Shown in pieces: positions 7,949-17,800 of a stretch of DNA of 64,000 bases. The translations under genes were made by a program, and so were the position numbers. The stretch comes from Porifericola rhodea (GTDB taxonomy: Bacteria; Bacteroidota; Bacteroidia; Cytophagales; Cyclobacteriaceae): the NCBI RefSeq assembly GCF_030506305.1, contig NZ_CP119421.1, positions 5,348,501-5,412,500 on the forward strand, written 5' to 3'. The notes under the pieces were generated by a model. The model was not told where the DNA came from. It did not search any database and saw only the letters and a program-made list of their open reading frames with translations. Every line of letters starts with the position of its first letter. Positions within the stretch are counted from its first letter, which is position 1.

Positions 7949-9913
7949 ATGAAATTTCACTTATTCTTTTGTGTGCTATTACTATTTTGTGCTTTACCAG
8001 AAGCACAATGTCAGTTGCGAGCTGTAAGTGAACGGGTCAGCCTGGACGATAGTAGCAGTATTGCTCAGCAAAAAAGAATCCGAAAGCTTATTGCCTTCCC
8101 TAATGTCAACAAAATCCCTTATTATCAGGATAAAAAGAAATTACAAAGCATAGTTAAGTTGGCTAAGAACGACAAGCAGGAGGCGCTCTACCCTCAACTT
8201 TACCAGTATGTAAGAGAGTTTGGCATAGACAATTTCTACAAAGACAACCAACTTCTTTGGCAGTTGGCAGTCCTGGAAGAGCAGAAAGGTGACACACTGG
8301 CAGCGATACTACTCTACAAATTAGTATTAAAACACTACCGGGAAGGAGTTAACCTAAGCCTGGTGAGAGAGCAGATAAAAAAGCTTCCGGTAGAAAACAA
8401 AGACGATTATGTTCCTCTCAAATACTATTACGAACTGGTAGAGTACCGTAAAGAGATAGATACGCTAAGACCACCACAGGGGGTATATCTTAATATGGGT
8501 ACCGAGATTAATTCTAATGCCGGAGACTACGGCCCTGCGCTTAGCCCCGACAATTCTACGCTGTTCTTCACGACCAAACGTAATGTAATTAAGCAAGGAC
8601 TCAAAGAAAGGGAGAACGAAGACTTAATGTATAGCGAGAATGAAAGTGGATACTGGATGCCTGCCAAAGCGCTGGAGGGTATCAACTCACCTTATAACGA
8701 AGGCTCTGCTACGGTAAGCCCCGATGGCAACCAATTGGTGTTTACCCGTTGTGGCTCTCCCGATGGTCAGGGTAGCTGCGACCTTTTTATCAGCGACCGT
8801 ACCGAAGACGGAGGGTGGAGCACTGCCCGCAATATCGGAAAGGCGGTAAATAGCATTTACTGGGACTCTCACCCCTCCTTCTCTCATAGTGGAGATACAT
8901 TATTTTTCTCTTCTGACCGGCTGGGGGGCTTTGGAATGACTGACATTTATTTTACCTACAAAAATAACGATGGGGAATGGGCTAGTCCTAAAAATATGGG
9001 GCCGGTTATCAATACCCGAGGCAGTGAGGTAAGCCCTTTTTACCATCCCGCACACGATGTTTTGTACTTCAGCTCCAATGGGCAATTGCTCAATTTTGGA
9101 GAGTTTGACATTTATAAGTCTTATAGGCTAGATAATATCTGGGGAGAACCTCAAAACATAGGCCCGCTGGTGAATGGTAAAGGTAGCGAGTTCTACTTTA
9201 CGATAGACTCTCAATCTCAAAACCTTTACTATGCTCGCTCTGTAGAAGACAAGATGGCTAACCTGGACCTCTACTCTTTTCCACTACCAATGGAAGCTCA
9301 GCCTCTGGCTACTACCTACCTCAAAGGTACTTTGAAAAATGAAGAAACAGGCGAGCCTTTTTCCAACGGTATAGTTTCTATTATAGACCTGGACAATGGT
9401 GTGGAAGTAGCTCCTAAATTTTTGCGTGCAGATGGTTCTTTTGAGTTTCAGCTGATCAATAATAACAATTACCTCATCGTAATTCAGGGAGATGAGTTTT
9501 TCCGACTGGAGGAGATTTTCTTTCTGGAAGGGGACAAAGAAATTCACCGTAAAGTAGCTTCAGTCAATAGTCGTCTGAAATTTGAAAACATGAAGTTTGA
9601 CAACGGTAAAGCAGAACTGAAAACTTCAATGTTTGCCGATCTTGACAAAATGATTGATTTCCTGCTGGATAACCCTGACTTTAAACTAAAAATTGAAGGA
9701 CATACCGACTCCGATGGCGACCCTAAGTTTAATCTGGATCTATCACAAAGAAGGGCCGATGCTATTAAAGCTTACCTCGTTGAGTTTGGGAAATTAGATA
9801 AAGACCGGATTGAGGCTATCGGTTATGGAAGCAGCAAGCCCATTGTAGAAGAGGTAACGGAGCAGGACAAACAGCTTAACCGCCGAGTGGAGTTTAATAT
9901 TGTACGACAGTAG
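7949..9913 (+). CDS. OmpA family protein with PD40 beta-propeller
   Basis: The 654-residue protein begins with a signal peptide (about 1-22, cleavage near AQCQ). A helical TPR-like segment (about 30-165) follows, then several PD40/WD40-like repeats with the signatures YGPALSPDNSTLFFTT, ATVSPDGNQLVFTR and SHPSFSHSGDTLFFSS (about 190-440), a CarboxypepD_reg-like segment (about 450-530) and a C-terminal OmpA domain with FDNGKAEL and IEGHTDSDGDPKFNLDLSQRR. The OmpA domain should bind peptidoglycan, placing the protein in the periplasm attached to the outer membrane. This domain set resembles the PorE/SprE-type T9SS periplasmic proteins, but I cannot assign it to that system firmly. Confidence 0.88.
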   Translation: MKFHLFFCVLLLFCALPEAQCQLRAVSERVSLDDSSSIAQQKRIRKLIAFPNVNKIPYYQDKKKLQSIVKLAKNDKQEALYPQLYQYVREFGIDNFYKDNQLLWQLAVLEEQKGDTLAAILLYKLVLKHYREGVNLSLVREQIKKLPVENKDDYVPLKYYYELVEYRKEIDTLRPPQGVYLNMGTEINSNAGDYGPALSPDNSTLFFTTKRNVIKQGLKERENEDLMYSENESGYWMPAKALEGINSPYNEGSATVSPDGNQLVFTRCGSPDGQGSCDLFISDRTEDGGWSTARNIGKAVNSIYWDSHPSFSHSGDTLFFSSDRLGGFGMTDIYFTYKNNDGEWASPKNMGPVINTRGSEVSPFYHPAHDVLYFSSNGQLLNFGEFDIYKSYRLDNIWGEPQNIGPLVNGKGSEFYFTIDSQSQNLYYARSVEDKMANLDLYSFPLPMEAQPLATTYLKGTLKNEETGEPFSNGIVSIIDLDNGVEVAPKFLRADGSFEFQLINNNNYLIVIQGDEFFRLEEIFFLEGDKEIHRKVASVNSRLKFENMKFDNGKAELKTSMFADLDKMIDFLLDNPDFKLKIEGHTDSDGDPKFNLDLSQRRADAIKAYLVEFGKLDKDRIEAIGYGSSKPIVEEVTEQDKQLNRRVEFNIVRQ

Positions 9914-10012
9914 TTTACTGAAATTTTTACAAGCTTTTATCTTCTACATTGTAGTTTTACTTGCCAGATACGTATTCAGTTTGCATTTTTAGGGTACTAA
10001 GCCAAACCTAAA

Positions 10013-11152
10013 ATGAAAAATTATATCCTCCTCCTGTTTAGTGCTATGTTATTTAGTTCTCAATACTCATTAGCCCAATCATCCAATAAAGACATACTAT
10101 ATGTAGGTACTTTCTCCGAACGCGATAGTAAAGGCATATATGTAGTAGAATTTGACCGAAGCAATGGCACTTTAAAGCAATTGCATACTTACGAAGATAA
10201 GGCCAGCCCATCATTTTTGGCTATTCATCCCAATGGTAAAAATCTATATGCGGTGTATCGTGAGGGCCTAAGCCCCGAAGATAAAAACGGAAGCGTAGTA
10301 TCTTTTGAAATAGGCAAGCAGCACGAACTTATCAAGTTAAATGAACAGTCTGCAGAAGGTGCAGGCCCCTGTCATATTAGTGTGGACCCAGAAGGCAGGT
10401 CTGTCTACGTTTCAAATTATGTAGGCGGAAACTACGCACTCTATCCTATACTGCAAGATGGTAGCCTGGGTGAAGTCGCTGAAGTTATCGCTCATAAGGG
10501 CAGTAGTGTACATCCCAGTCGTCAGCAGGTGCCACACTTGCATTCAGTAATACCCTCTCCAAATGGTAAACATATCTATGCTTCAGATCTGGGGACTGAC
10601 GATATTGCCATTTCCAAAGTGCAGAAAGAAGGCTCTGGTCTCGAGATTGCCGGTATGGCCCATACAGATGTAGCTCCCGGAGCAGGCCCCCGACACTTTG
10701 TATTTCACCCTAAAGGTAAATTTGCTTACTCTATTGAAGAGCTAACTTCTACTATCACCCTTTATGAGGTAAACAAAAGGAATGGTGGCCTTACAGCCGT
10801 ACAAACTATTTCTACTCTACCTGAAGGCCAGGAAGTAGTCGATAATACGACGGCCGATATCCATATTTCTCCTGACGGGATGTTTGTCTATGGCTCTAAC
10901 CGTGGGCACGACAGCATCGCAATATTTGCGGTGAATAAAAAAGACGGAACACTAAGTCTGATAGGTCATGAGTCTAGTGGCGGTGTAAGGCCTCGTAACT
11001 TCTGTATAGATAAAGCAGGTAAATTTGTATTTGTCGCCAATCGTGAAAGCGATAATGTGGTCGTATACTCCAGAGACGAAAAAACCGGTAAGCTTACACC
11101 TACCGGTCAGGAGATTAATATTCCTGCTGCCGTTTGTATTCAACAGCTCTAG
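10013..11152 (+). CDS. Lactonase family (Pgl/YbhE-type) seven-bladed propeller protein, secreted
   Basis: The 379-residue protein has a signal peptide (about 1-21, ending SLAQ) and then the repeated blade pattern of the cycloisomerase-2/6-phosphogluconolactonase family: LYVGTF, FLAIHPNGKNLYAVYR, CHISVDPEGRSVYVSNYVGG, PHLHSVIPSPNGKHIYASDLG, GPRHFVFHPKGKFAYSIEEL and RPRNFCIDKAGKFVFVANR. Cytoplasmic members hydrolyse 6-phosphogluconolactone. The signal peptide argues against that role here, since the phosphorylated substrate is cytoplasmic, so an extracytoplasmic lactonase or carbohydrate-binding role is more likely. The gene is monocistronic and convergent with the import operon, with only 16 bases between. 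Confidence 0.88.
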   Translation: MKNYILLLFSAMLFSSQYSLAQSSNKDILYVGTFSERDSKGIYVVEFDRSNGTLKQLHTYEDKASPSFLAIHPNGKNLYAVYREGLSPEDKNGSVVSFEIGKQHELIKLNEQSAEGAGPCHISVDPEGRSVYVSNYVGGNYALYPILQDGSLGEVAEVIAHKGSSVHPSRQQVPHLHSVIPSPNGKHIYASDLGTDDIAISKVQKEGSGLEIAGMAHTDVAPGAGPRHFVFHPKGKFAYSIEELTSTITLYEVNKRNGGLTAVQTISTLPEGQEVVDNTTADIHISPDGMFVYGSNRGHDSIAIFAVNKKDGTLSLIGHESSGGVRPRNFCIDKAGKFVFVANRESDNVVVYSRDEKTGKLTPTGQEINIPAAVCIQQL

Positions 11153-11168
11153 CCTTTCTTAGCCCTGC

Positions 11169-12530
11169 TTAGTTTAGGAACATGACCATATTCCACCCAT
11201 TGCAGGGGTTATAGAATTCGTAATCGTAGCTAATAGTTTCAGGAGCTTTAATAATATACGTATTACCGCCTTCTGTTAGTTTGTTGAGATATTTATCCAT
11301 CGCTTCATAATTGAGAGTTTGGGTAGTATCTCTAAACACCGTGTATTCGGGAGCGAAATCAAAATTTACCTTATTAGCCTCATAGGTAGGCGTAAACTCT
11401 TTTACCGCGATAGTAGTAGTGTTGTCTTCCTCATTAACAATATAGTAGCCCAAAGCCAGAAAGGGATCTTCAGGGTCGTTCTGGTAATAGAGCACCATAA
11501 TTTCTGCTCCTGGTATTTCAGCAGCTATATCAGGGCCAACTGATACGCCATTATCAAATACACCGCCAATAGAAACAGTATAGATGTCATTTTCTATATT
11601 GGCGAAAGCAGCACCTCCTGGGTCAGTAATTGTAGCACTTAGGTTAATAACTGAAGCATTGATAGCTCCGCCCAGTTGTGAAAGTTCAAGGGGATCCTGA
11701 TCAGGACAAATGCTGAGGCTACTTTCTGAAAGCTGGTTTAGCTGGATTGAAGATAAAGATATACTCTTGCCCAATATATTGGTTTCCAATGCTTCGGCCA
11801 GTACGATAGAGCTCCCTTCCACTACATATGAAGTAGAAAAGCTAAAAGGACTACTTTCGCTAAGATTGCCCAGTGTGTTGGCATAACTAAAACTAATTGT
11901 TCTTCTTACCTCGTCCAAAACCAGGTATAGAGATAAATCTTTGGCAGGATAATCCAGCCTGTAAAGAGGCGTAAGCGTCATTACCCCCTCGGCTAGAGTA
12001 GATAAACTTTTATCTAAAGCTACGCCAAGCATGCTTTCATTAACCGGAGTAGCCGGCTGGAATACAATGGTGGTAGCAGATGAAGGATCGGTTTTACTTC
12101 TGAATACCAGATCACCATCAGGAGTAGTGTTTACGTAGTCAAACTCATACTCCGCCAGAAAAGATGCCTGATCCAGTTCAAACAGGTAACTAAAAAACGA
12201 GTAGTTTTCAAAGATTAGCTCCAGACCTAAAGAATTATCAATTCGGTAAGAGATCGTCTGATCATAAAACTCTCCTTCGTTTACACCAAAGTCTGTTCTG
12301 ATACGCACTTTACCTTCACTATCAAAATTTAAAAGGATATTAAAAGCGCCTGACGTACTTTCCGGTTGATACCTGAGAAACCAGCCATCAGATGGAGCTA
12401 TAAGCTTAGATTGTAGCTCAGAAATGGCTTCAGCAACTCTTTCATCAGCACTTTTATCAAATACAGGTTCATCATCCTGACAGGCGAATAATAAAAATAG
12501 CAGGCTTGCAGTCAGTATTAATCGGTTCAT
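11169..12530 (-). CDS. DUF4302 domain lipoprotein
   Basis: The 453-residue protein has a lipoprotein signal peptide with Cys17 (LLFAC). It shows the DUF4302 opening pattern: an ADERVAEAISELQSKL helix followed by APSDGWFLRYQP, FNILLNFDSEGKVRIRTDF and YRIDNSLGLELIFENYSFFSYLFE. It is the last gene of the SusC-SusD-metallohydrolase operon and begins 1 base after the previous stop. DUF4302 lipoproteins are known to accompany SusCD pairs with HExxH lipoproteins in Bacteroidota. The molecular role is unknown; a surface substrate-binding component is a reasonable guess from context. Confidence 0.85.
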   Translation of the reverse strand: MNRLILTASLLFLLFACQDDEPVFDKSADERVAEAISELQSKLIAPSDGWFLRYQPESTSGAFNILLNFDSEGKVRIRTDFGVNEGEFYDQTISYRIDNSLGLELIFENYSFFSYLFELDQASFLAEYEFDYVNTTPDGDLVFRSKTDPSSATTIVFQPATPVNESMLGVALDKSLSTLAEGVMTLTPLYRLDYPAKDLSLYLVLDEVRRTISFSYANTLGNLSESSPFSFSTSYVVEGSSIVLAEALETNILGKSISLSSIQLNQLSESSLSICPDQDPLELSQLGGAINASVINLSATITDPGGAAFANIENDIYTVSIGGVFDNGVSVGPDIAAEIPGAEIMVLYYQNDPEDPFLALGYYIVNEEDNTTTIAVKEFTPTYEANKVNFDFAPEYTVFRDTTQTLNYEAMDKYLNKLTEGGNTYIIKAPETISYDYEFYNPCNGWNMVMFLN

Positions 12531-12531
12531 A

Positions 12532-13404
12532 TTACAGTCTGTCTTGAATGATTTCTCTAACTTTTAGAAGGTCAACACCTGTGTTTTGCTCATAATGATC
12601 CAGTATCAGGTTATACTTACTACGAATCAGCGCCCTGCCCTCATTGCGTTCAACACAGTCTACATCGGTGCAATCTTCTTCTTCGTTGATGTACAGCTCA
12701 TAGAAGTCTGGCTCAAAAAGGACAAAGGCTACAATTTCTGCATAATCCTCATTAAAAGAGCTGGTACCGTAAGGCGAAACAAAGCCTCTTCTCAGGGCTT
12801 CATCATCACTTAAAGTAAACCACGAGCCGGAAGATGTATACCCCTGTGGAGAAATTTGCTGAAAGTTAGGCGGCAGGTTGTAGCGCTGGTGGATAATGTG
12901 GGCAAACTCATGGTAAATCGTACCTAGTTGCCTCAATACCCAGGCTGTATTGCTTTCGTCAATGTCATTAGCTTCGGTAAGTGTAATTCTGGCGCCAGAG
13001 TCAGCAGTACCCAGGGTTACTGTTCCATCACTGTTGAAGATGGATGAGCCTATAAGTACGATTTCGGCAGGTACGTGTGCTTTAAAAAACGTTTCTCCAT
13101 TTGGCACCTGAAGATAGGGTTCTATCCAAAACTTAGTCAGAAAGTCCAGTACTGGTTCTACCACATCTAAACGCGGGGGTGAAACCCTTTTGTTAGGATC
13201 TACATATCTGTCTACAAAGCGGTAGCGTACCGCTACCCCATAAGGGTCTACGAACTGCTCCTGTATTAATATATCCAGCGGATCGTTAGAGGGCTCCTGC
13301 ACCTGCTGATCTTTGTTTACCAGATCTTCTTGATAGCAGCCGGAAGCAGAAAATAGTAATAGCGAAATTATTAGTGTATAACGTATGCTTCTCATATTCT
13401 TCAA
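12532..13404 (-). CDS. Substrate import-associated zinc metallohydrolase lipoprotein
   Basis: The 290-residue lipoprotein (lipobox ending at Cys23 in SASGC) carries the zinc motif HEFAH (165-169) within YHEFAHIIHQ. A likely third ligand lies in NEDYAEIVAF about 60 residues later. This matches the family described as an HExxH lipoprotein linked to SusC/SusD import systems (TIGR04549). It sits directly after SusD (3-base gap) and before DUF4302. A likely role is cleaving a peptide or protein substrate at the cell surface before uptake; no substrate has been demonstrated from sequence. Confidence 0.88.
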   Translation of the reverse strand: MKNMRSIRYTLIISLLLFSASGCYQEDLVNKDQQVQEPSNDPLDILIQEQFVDPYGVAVRYRFVDRYVDPNKRVSPPRLDVVEPVLDFLTKFWIEPYLQVPNGETFFKAHVPAEIVLIGSSIFNSDGTVTLGTADSGARITLTEANDIDESNTAWVLRQLGTIYHEFAHIIHQRYNLPPNFQQISPQGYTSSGSWFTLSDDEALRRGFVSPYGTSSFNEDYAEIVAFVLFEPDFYELYINEEEDCTDVDCVERNEGRALIRSKYNLILDHYEQNTGVDLLKVREIIQDRL

Positions 13405-13407
13405 AAA

Positions 13408-14871
13408 TTATCTAGGATTAGGGCTTAGTCCGCCAACATTCTGAGCAGCTTCTGGGATTTGTAAGGCTTTTCGGTTATCGTCAGCTTCCAGAGTAATGGT
13501 AGAGCCATTGGCAAGTACGTGTGTTACCGGAAATCCATAGCGTTTGATATCAAACCACCGTAGTCCTTCGTGTACAAACTCCTTAGGACGTTCTATTTCC
13601 AGTATATAAATGAGCAGGGCCACCCGAGAATCTGTAGTACCAATATAACTTTGAATGCCCTGCAGGTCTATAGATACCTCTTCGCTATAGCGCTTGTTCC
13701 AGAGTAACTGTAGATCGGCCAGTGCTTCATTTACCCTGTTTAGCTGAGCCAGGCTTTCTGCTCGGTTAAGTAGCACCTCCTCTCCTCTGAACGGAGCAAC
13801 AATAGTGTAATTGAAACCTACACCAGAGGTGAGGCTCGTTCTTTCAAACAAAAACTCAAAGCGAGAGGCAGAGATACCATTCTCACCTCTTACGAAGGCA
13901 GGATCTGAACGCAGGTCTACAGCCCCCTGAAAAGGATTGTTGCCAAATATTCTTCCGCTATACACCTCACTATCGGGCCAGTAGCCCACATTTAAATGAA
14001 AATTAGTAACCTTTCTGATCAGCAGTAGATTGCTGGGGTCATTTGGAGAAGTAAACAGACGAACATAATCTTCGGTGTTTACGCGCTCTTCCAGTAGTGC
14101 TGCCAGGTCTTTAATATAAACATCTGGGTTACTTCCCAAAAGCTGGTTGCTATATTCTATGCAACGGTTGTAGTCTCCCTGATAAAGATAGAAGCGGGAA
14201 GCAAATGCCAATGCTGAGTTTTTGGTAAAATGATACTTTCCGGAATTTGCGAGAAAAGAGCCATCTACCAGCTCTAGTCCTTCCAGCAGATCATCTTCAA
14301 TATTATCATACACTTTTTGCACACTTACTCTCTTGTACTGCTTTACAAACTCAGTCTCTGGTGTGGTAACGTAAGGTACGCCAGGGTCACTAGATGCTGA
14401 GCTGGGATCGTAATGTTTGGCAAAAAGGTTAACCAGCATAAAATGGCCATAAGCACGCGCCAGCAAGGCTTCCCCCTTTACTGCTCGTCTCTGTGCTTCA
14501 TCGCCTGGTAGTTGGTCTACTACAGCCAACACCTCATTGGCATGGGCTATGGCCTCATATGTTTCGTTCCAGAAAAAGGTAGGAGAATCCTGAAACAACT
14601 CATCTACCTCTTCCCAGGCGTAGGACTGGTTGTGTTGATCTTCTTTGGTGGTACCCTGAGTGTAGGTAACCATATCGCCCATCCACTCTACAAAGTTGTA
14701 CCCCCCTTCAGAGTAGGCATTAGTCAGCAGTTGCTGGGCTTTATCCAGGGTATTCAGCTCTACCCTAAGGTCAGGGTTTTCTTCCAGAAAATCATTACAG
14801 GCTCCCAAAAAAAGCATTGAGAGACACAGTCCGACAGTATTTTTAATGGATAGGTTCATCCTGTTTAGCAT
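13408..14871 (-). CDS. RagB/SusD family outer-membrane lipoprotein
   Basis: This is the surface lipoprotein that captures substrate over the SusC channel. Starting at ATG 14871 (MLNRMNLS) the protein has 487 residues with lipobox FLGAC (Cys25), then NDFLEENPD, the typical N-terminus of SusD. Helical TPR-like repeats follow (GEALLARAYGHFMLVNLFAKHY, FASRFYLYQGDYNRCIEYSNQLL), and EVLLNRAESLAQLNRVNEALADLQLLWNKR gives the late SusD signature. The frame extends to 14883 inside SusC, but ATG 14871 follows the SusC stop by one base and fits better. It forms an operon with SusC, the metallohydrolase and DUF4302. Confidence 0.93.
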   Translation of the reverse strand: MLNRMNLSIKNTVGLCLSMLFLGACNDFLEENPDLRVELNTLDKAQQLLTNAYSEGGYNFVEWMGDMVTYTQGTTKEDQHNQSYAWEEVDELFQDSPTFFWNETYEAIAHANEVLAVVDQLPGDEAQRRAVKGEALLARAYGHFMLVNLFAKHYDPSSASSDPGVPYVTTPETEFVKQYKRVSVQKVYDNIEDDLLEGLELVDGSFLANSGKYHFTKNSALAFASRFYLYQGDYNRCIEYSNQLLGSNPDVYIKDLAALLEERVNTEDYVRLFTSPNDPSNLLLIRKVTNFHLNVGYWPDSEVYSGRIFGNNPFQGAVDLRSDPAFVRGENGISASRFEFLFERTSLTSGVGFNYTIVAPFRGEEVLLNRAESLAQLNRVNEALADLQLLWNKRYSEEVSIDLQGIQSYIGTTDSRVALLIYILEIERPKEFVHEGLRWFDIKRYGFPVTHVLANGSTITLEADDNRKALQIPEAAQNVGGLSPNPR

Positions 14872-14872
14872 A

Positions 14873-17800
14873 CTAAAATCCAACGTTTAAGGTAAATGTC
14901 ACCTGGCGAGGCTGAGGAAAGGCGACCCCTCCGGCAGAGAAAAACTCAGGGTCTTGTCCGTTTAGAGCTTCATCAGAGTATAAAAGAAGAAGATTTTGCC
15001 CCTCAACCCCCAGCGTAGCTGTACTCGCTCCAATTCTACTTGTCAGCTTATTGGGCAGATTATATGTAAGCCTGACTGTTTTTAATCGTGCATAACCTCC
15101 ATCAGCTACTCTTACAGTGCTTTTGTTGTATAGATCGTAGGCATTTCTGAGCGGAGCCGTATTGTCTCCCTGCACAATACGCTGATCCAGTATTACCGGA
15201 ATATTCGTCAGCTCTTCATCACCGGGCACAACCCAACGGTCAGTAAAGCTTTTAGAGAAAGAATTAAAATCTGTGTATTGGGGGTAGAATGCATCGTTCA
15301 GCCTGATTTTATACCCAAACTTGTAAGACAGCAATACACTTAGCGAGAAATTTTTGTAGCGGAAGTTGTTAGTAAAGCCACCTGCTCCCATAGGTTCTGA
15401 AGGCCCTTCGTATTGTAAAATTTTACTGAGGCTGTCTCTTTCCTGTAAATTGTAATCATATACTACCTCGCCGTTCAGGTCATAAAAAGTAGGAATCCCC
15501 CTCAGATCCAGACCGGCAAATTTGGTTGAGTATATTCCACGACGAGGACCATTCAGAATTGCCGCTCCCTGTGCCGAAATAGCATCGGCTATTCGTGGGC
15601 CAAAGTCCAGACGAGTCACCTGATCTTTGGTATAGCCTATATTGAAATTGGTAGACCAACTAAAGTCCTGATTGTATACATTCAGTGTATTGATAGAAAA
15701 CTCAAAACCTTCAGAGGTAAGGTCGGCAAAGTTACCCAGTTTATAGGCTATCCCCCCTACTCCACTGGTTTGCAAAGTACCTATAAGGTCAAAAGCATCT
15801 CTCTGGTAATAGTCTATGGTACCTGTAATGCGATCATTCATCAGGCCAAAATCCAGTCCAAAGTTCAGCTCTTTTAGCTTTTCCCAGGTCAAGTCCTGAT
15901 TTTCTAATGCATCTATATACAGATAGCTTTCATTGTCGGTAGGTCGCAGAGTTACGTCAGATTGCAGGTTGAGCAACGCGCTAACATCTGGCCCCAGGGT
16001 AGCAGAAAGCCCATAAGTACCTCTTAGCTTAAGGTAAGATACAACTGCCGGTAGCGTGATAAAGCTCTCCTGATCTATATTCCAGGCACCGCTCACATTC
16101 CAGGTTGGCAGATAACGGGAAGAGCGACTTTTACCCAGTCGGTTTGAGCCATCGTACCTTACAGTACCATTGACGATATACTTTTCATTAAAGGAATACC
16201 CGGCATTTAAAAACAATCCGGCAAATCGTTCTCTATCTTCTCCTATTGAGTAAAAATCCACGCCCTGTCGGTTAAGAAATTCAATGATATCTGGGTCTGT
16301 ATTAACTACGCCACCATTTTCATAGACTACACCAATACCATCCGCACTACGAGAAGAACGATCAGTAAACTTAATCTCCTGTCCACCCAGCACGTTTACT
16401 TTATGCACCTGGCTAAAGGTTTCTGACCATTCTAAGCTGTTACGAATGTAGAAATTAAGCAGGTCGCTCTCGTCCAGGTAGTTGAAGCCCCCTTCTGGCA
16501 ATACCACTTTGGGCTGAGAACCAGGTTCGTCAGGGTCCTGAAACAGCAGACGGTTAGCCTCCTGTATGTACTGTGTACCATCTGCCCGATAAGCTTCGGC
16601 CTGGTTTGACCATTCGTGGATAACATGCTCCCGGTTGGTAGTTGCGTACCTACCCTGCATGGTACTTCTAAAAGAGAGGTTGTCCAGTATGTTGAAATTG
16701 AAGTCCGCCTGAGCAGAAATATCCGCTACTCTTACATCTATGTAGTTAAGGTCCAGTTCTTCCAGAATATTGAAGGGTGCATAGTTTCGGCGAAAATACT
16801 CCAGTTCACCATTACTATCGTATGGGCGTATAGAGCGACTCGTATTGATAGCGTAGCTGAAAGGGTTAATATCAAAATCACGCTTAAACCTACCGGTTAT
16901 CGGGTCAAAATCGCGGTCGGTAGTGCCGGGTAACTTTTGCTGTCGGTAGCTTCCGGTCAGCTTGAGGTCCAGTACGAAGCGATCTGAAAAGAAGAAGCTA
17001 TTTTTGGCAGTACCCGAATAGCGCTTTACCTGGTCAGCTACAGTTTGTCCATTATCATTAAGAAAGCTGAGTGAGTAATAACTATTGTAATTTTCTGTAC
17101 CTGCTGTCAGACTTACTGAATGTTGCTGCTGAAGCGATACATCTCGGTACAATACATCAAACCAGTCGGTATTGGCATTTTCGTACTGGTTCAGAAAGCT
17201 TTCATTTAAAGAGCCATTTACCCCCCAGGGTATCTCATGCTCAGAGATGAGAGAAAACATTTTACCAAGTGGACCATAGTTTTCTGCTCTTACCGATGTG
17301 GTAACATCAATCAGCCCTTTCTCATACATCTCCCGGTAGATAGACATTTCTTCACCAGAATTAAGAATATCAAACTGATTATAGCTAGGGCGTAGGCGGA
17401 AAGAAGAGTTTCCAGAATAATTGACTCTTAGGGCTCCGCTTCTACCTTTTTTAGTAGTAATTACAATAACACCATTTTTGGCGCGTGTACCGTAAAGTGC
17501 CGTAGCAGAAGCATCTTTGAGCACTTCAAAAGAAGCAATATCATCCGGATTTATACCAGCGATAGAAGAAGCCAAAACCGTATTGGTGTTACCAGTAATA
17601 ATATCGTCTGCATTTACATTGGTAAGGTCTTCCAGAATTACCCCATCCACTACCCAAAGCGGCTGGTTATCTCCATTGATAGAAGTATTACCTCTAATTC
17701 TTATTTTAGGGGCGGTACCAAAAGTACCAGATACATTGTCTACCGTAACCCCCGCCACCTGCCCTTCCAGCATACGGCTGGCATCTACCATACCGGGGCT

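Noticed and set aside
7779-8006. 75-codon frame opposite the OmpA gene start
   Set aside because: It lies over the intergenic gap and the signal peptide of the OmpA gene, with no motif.
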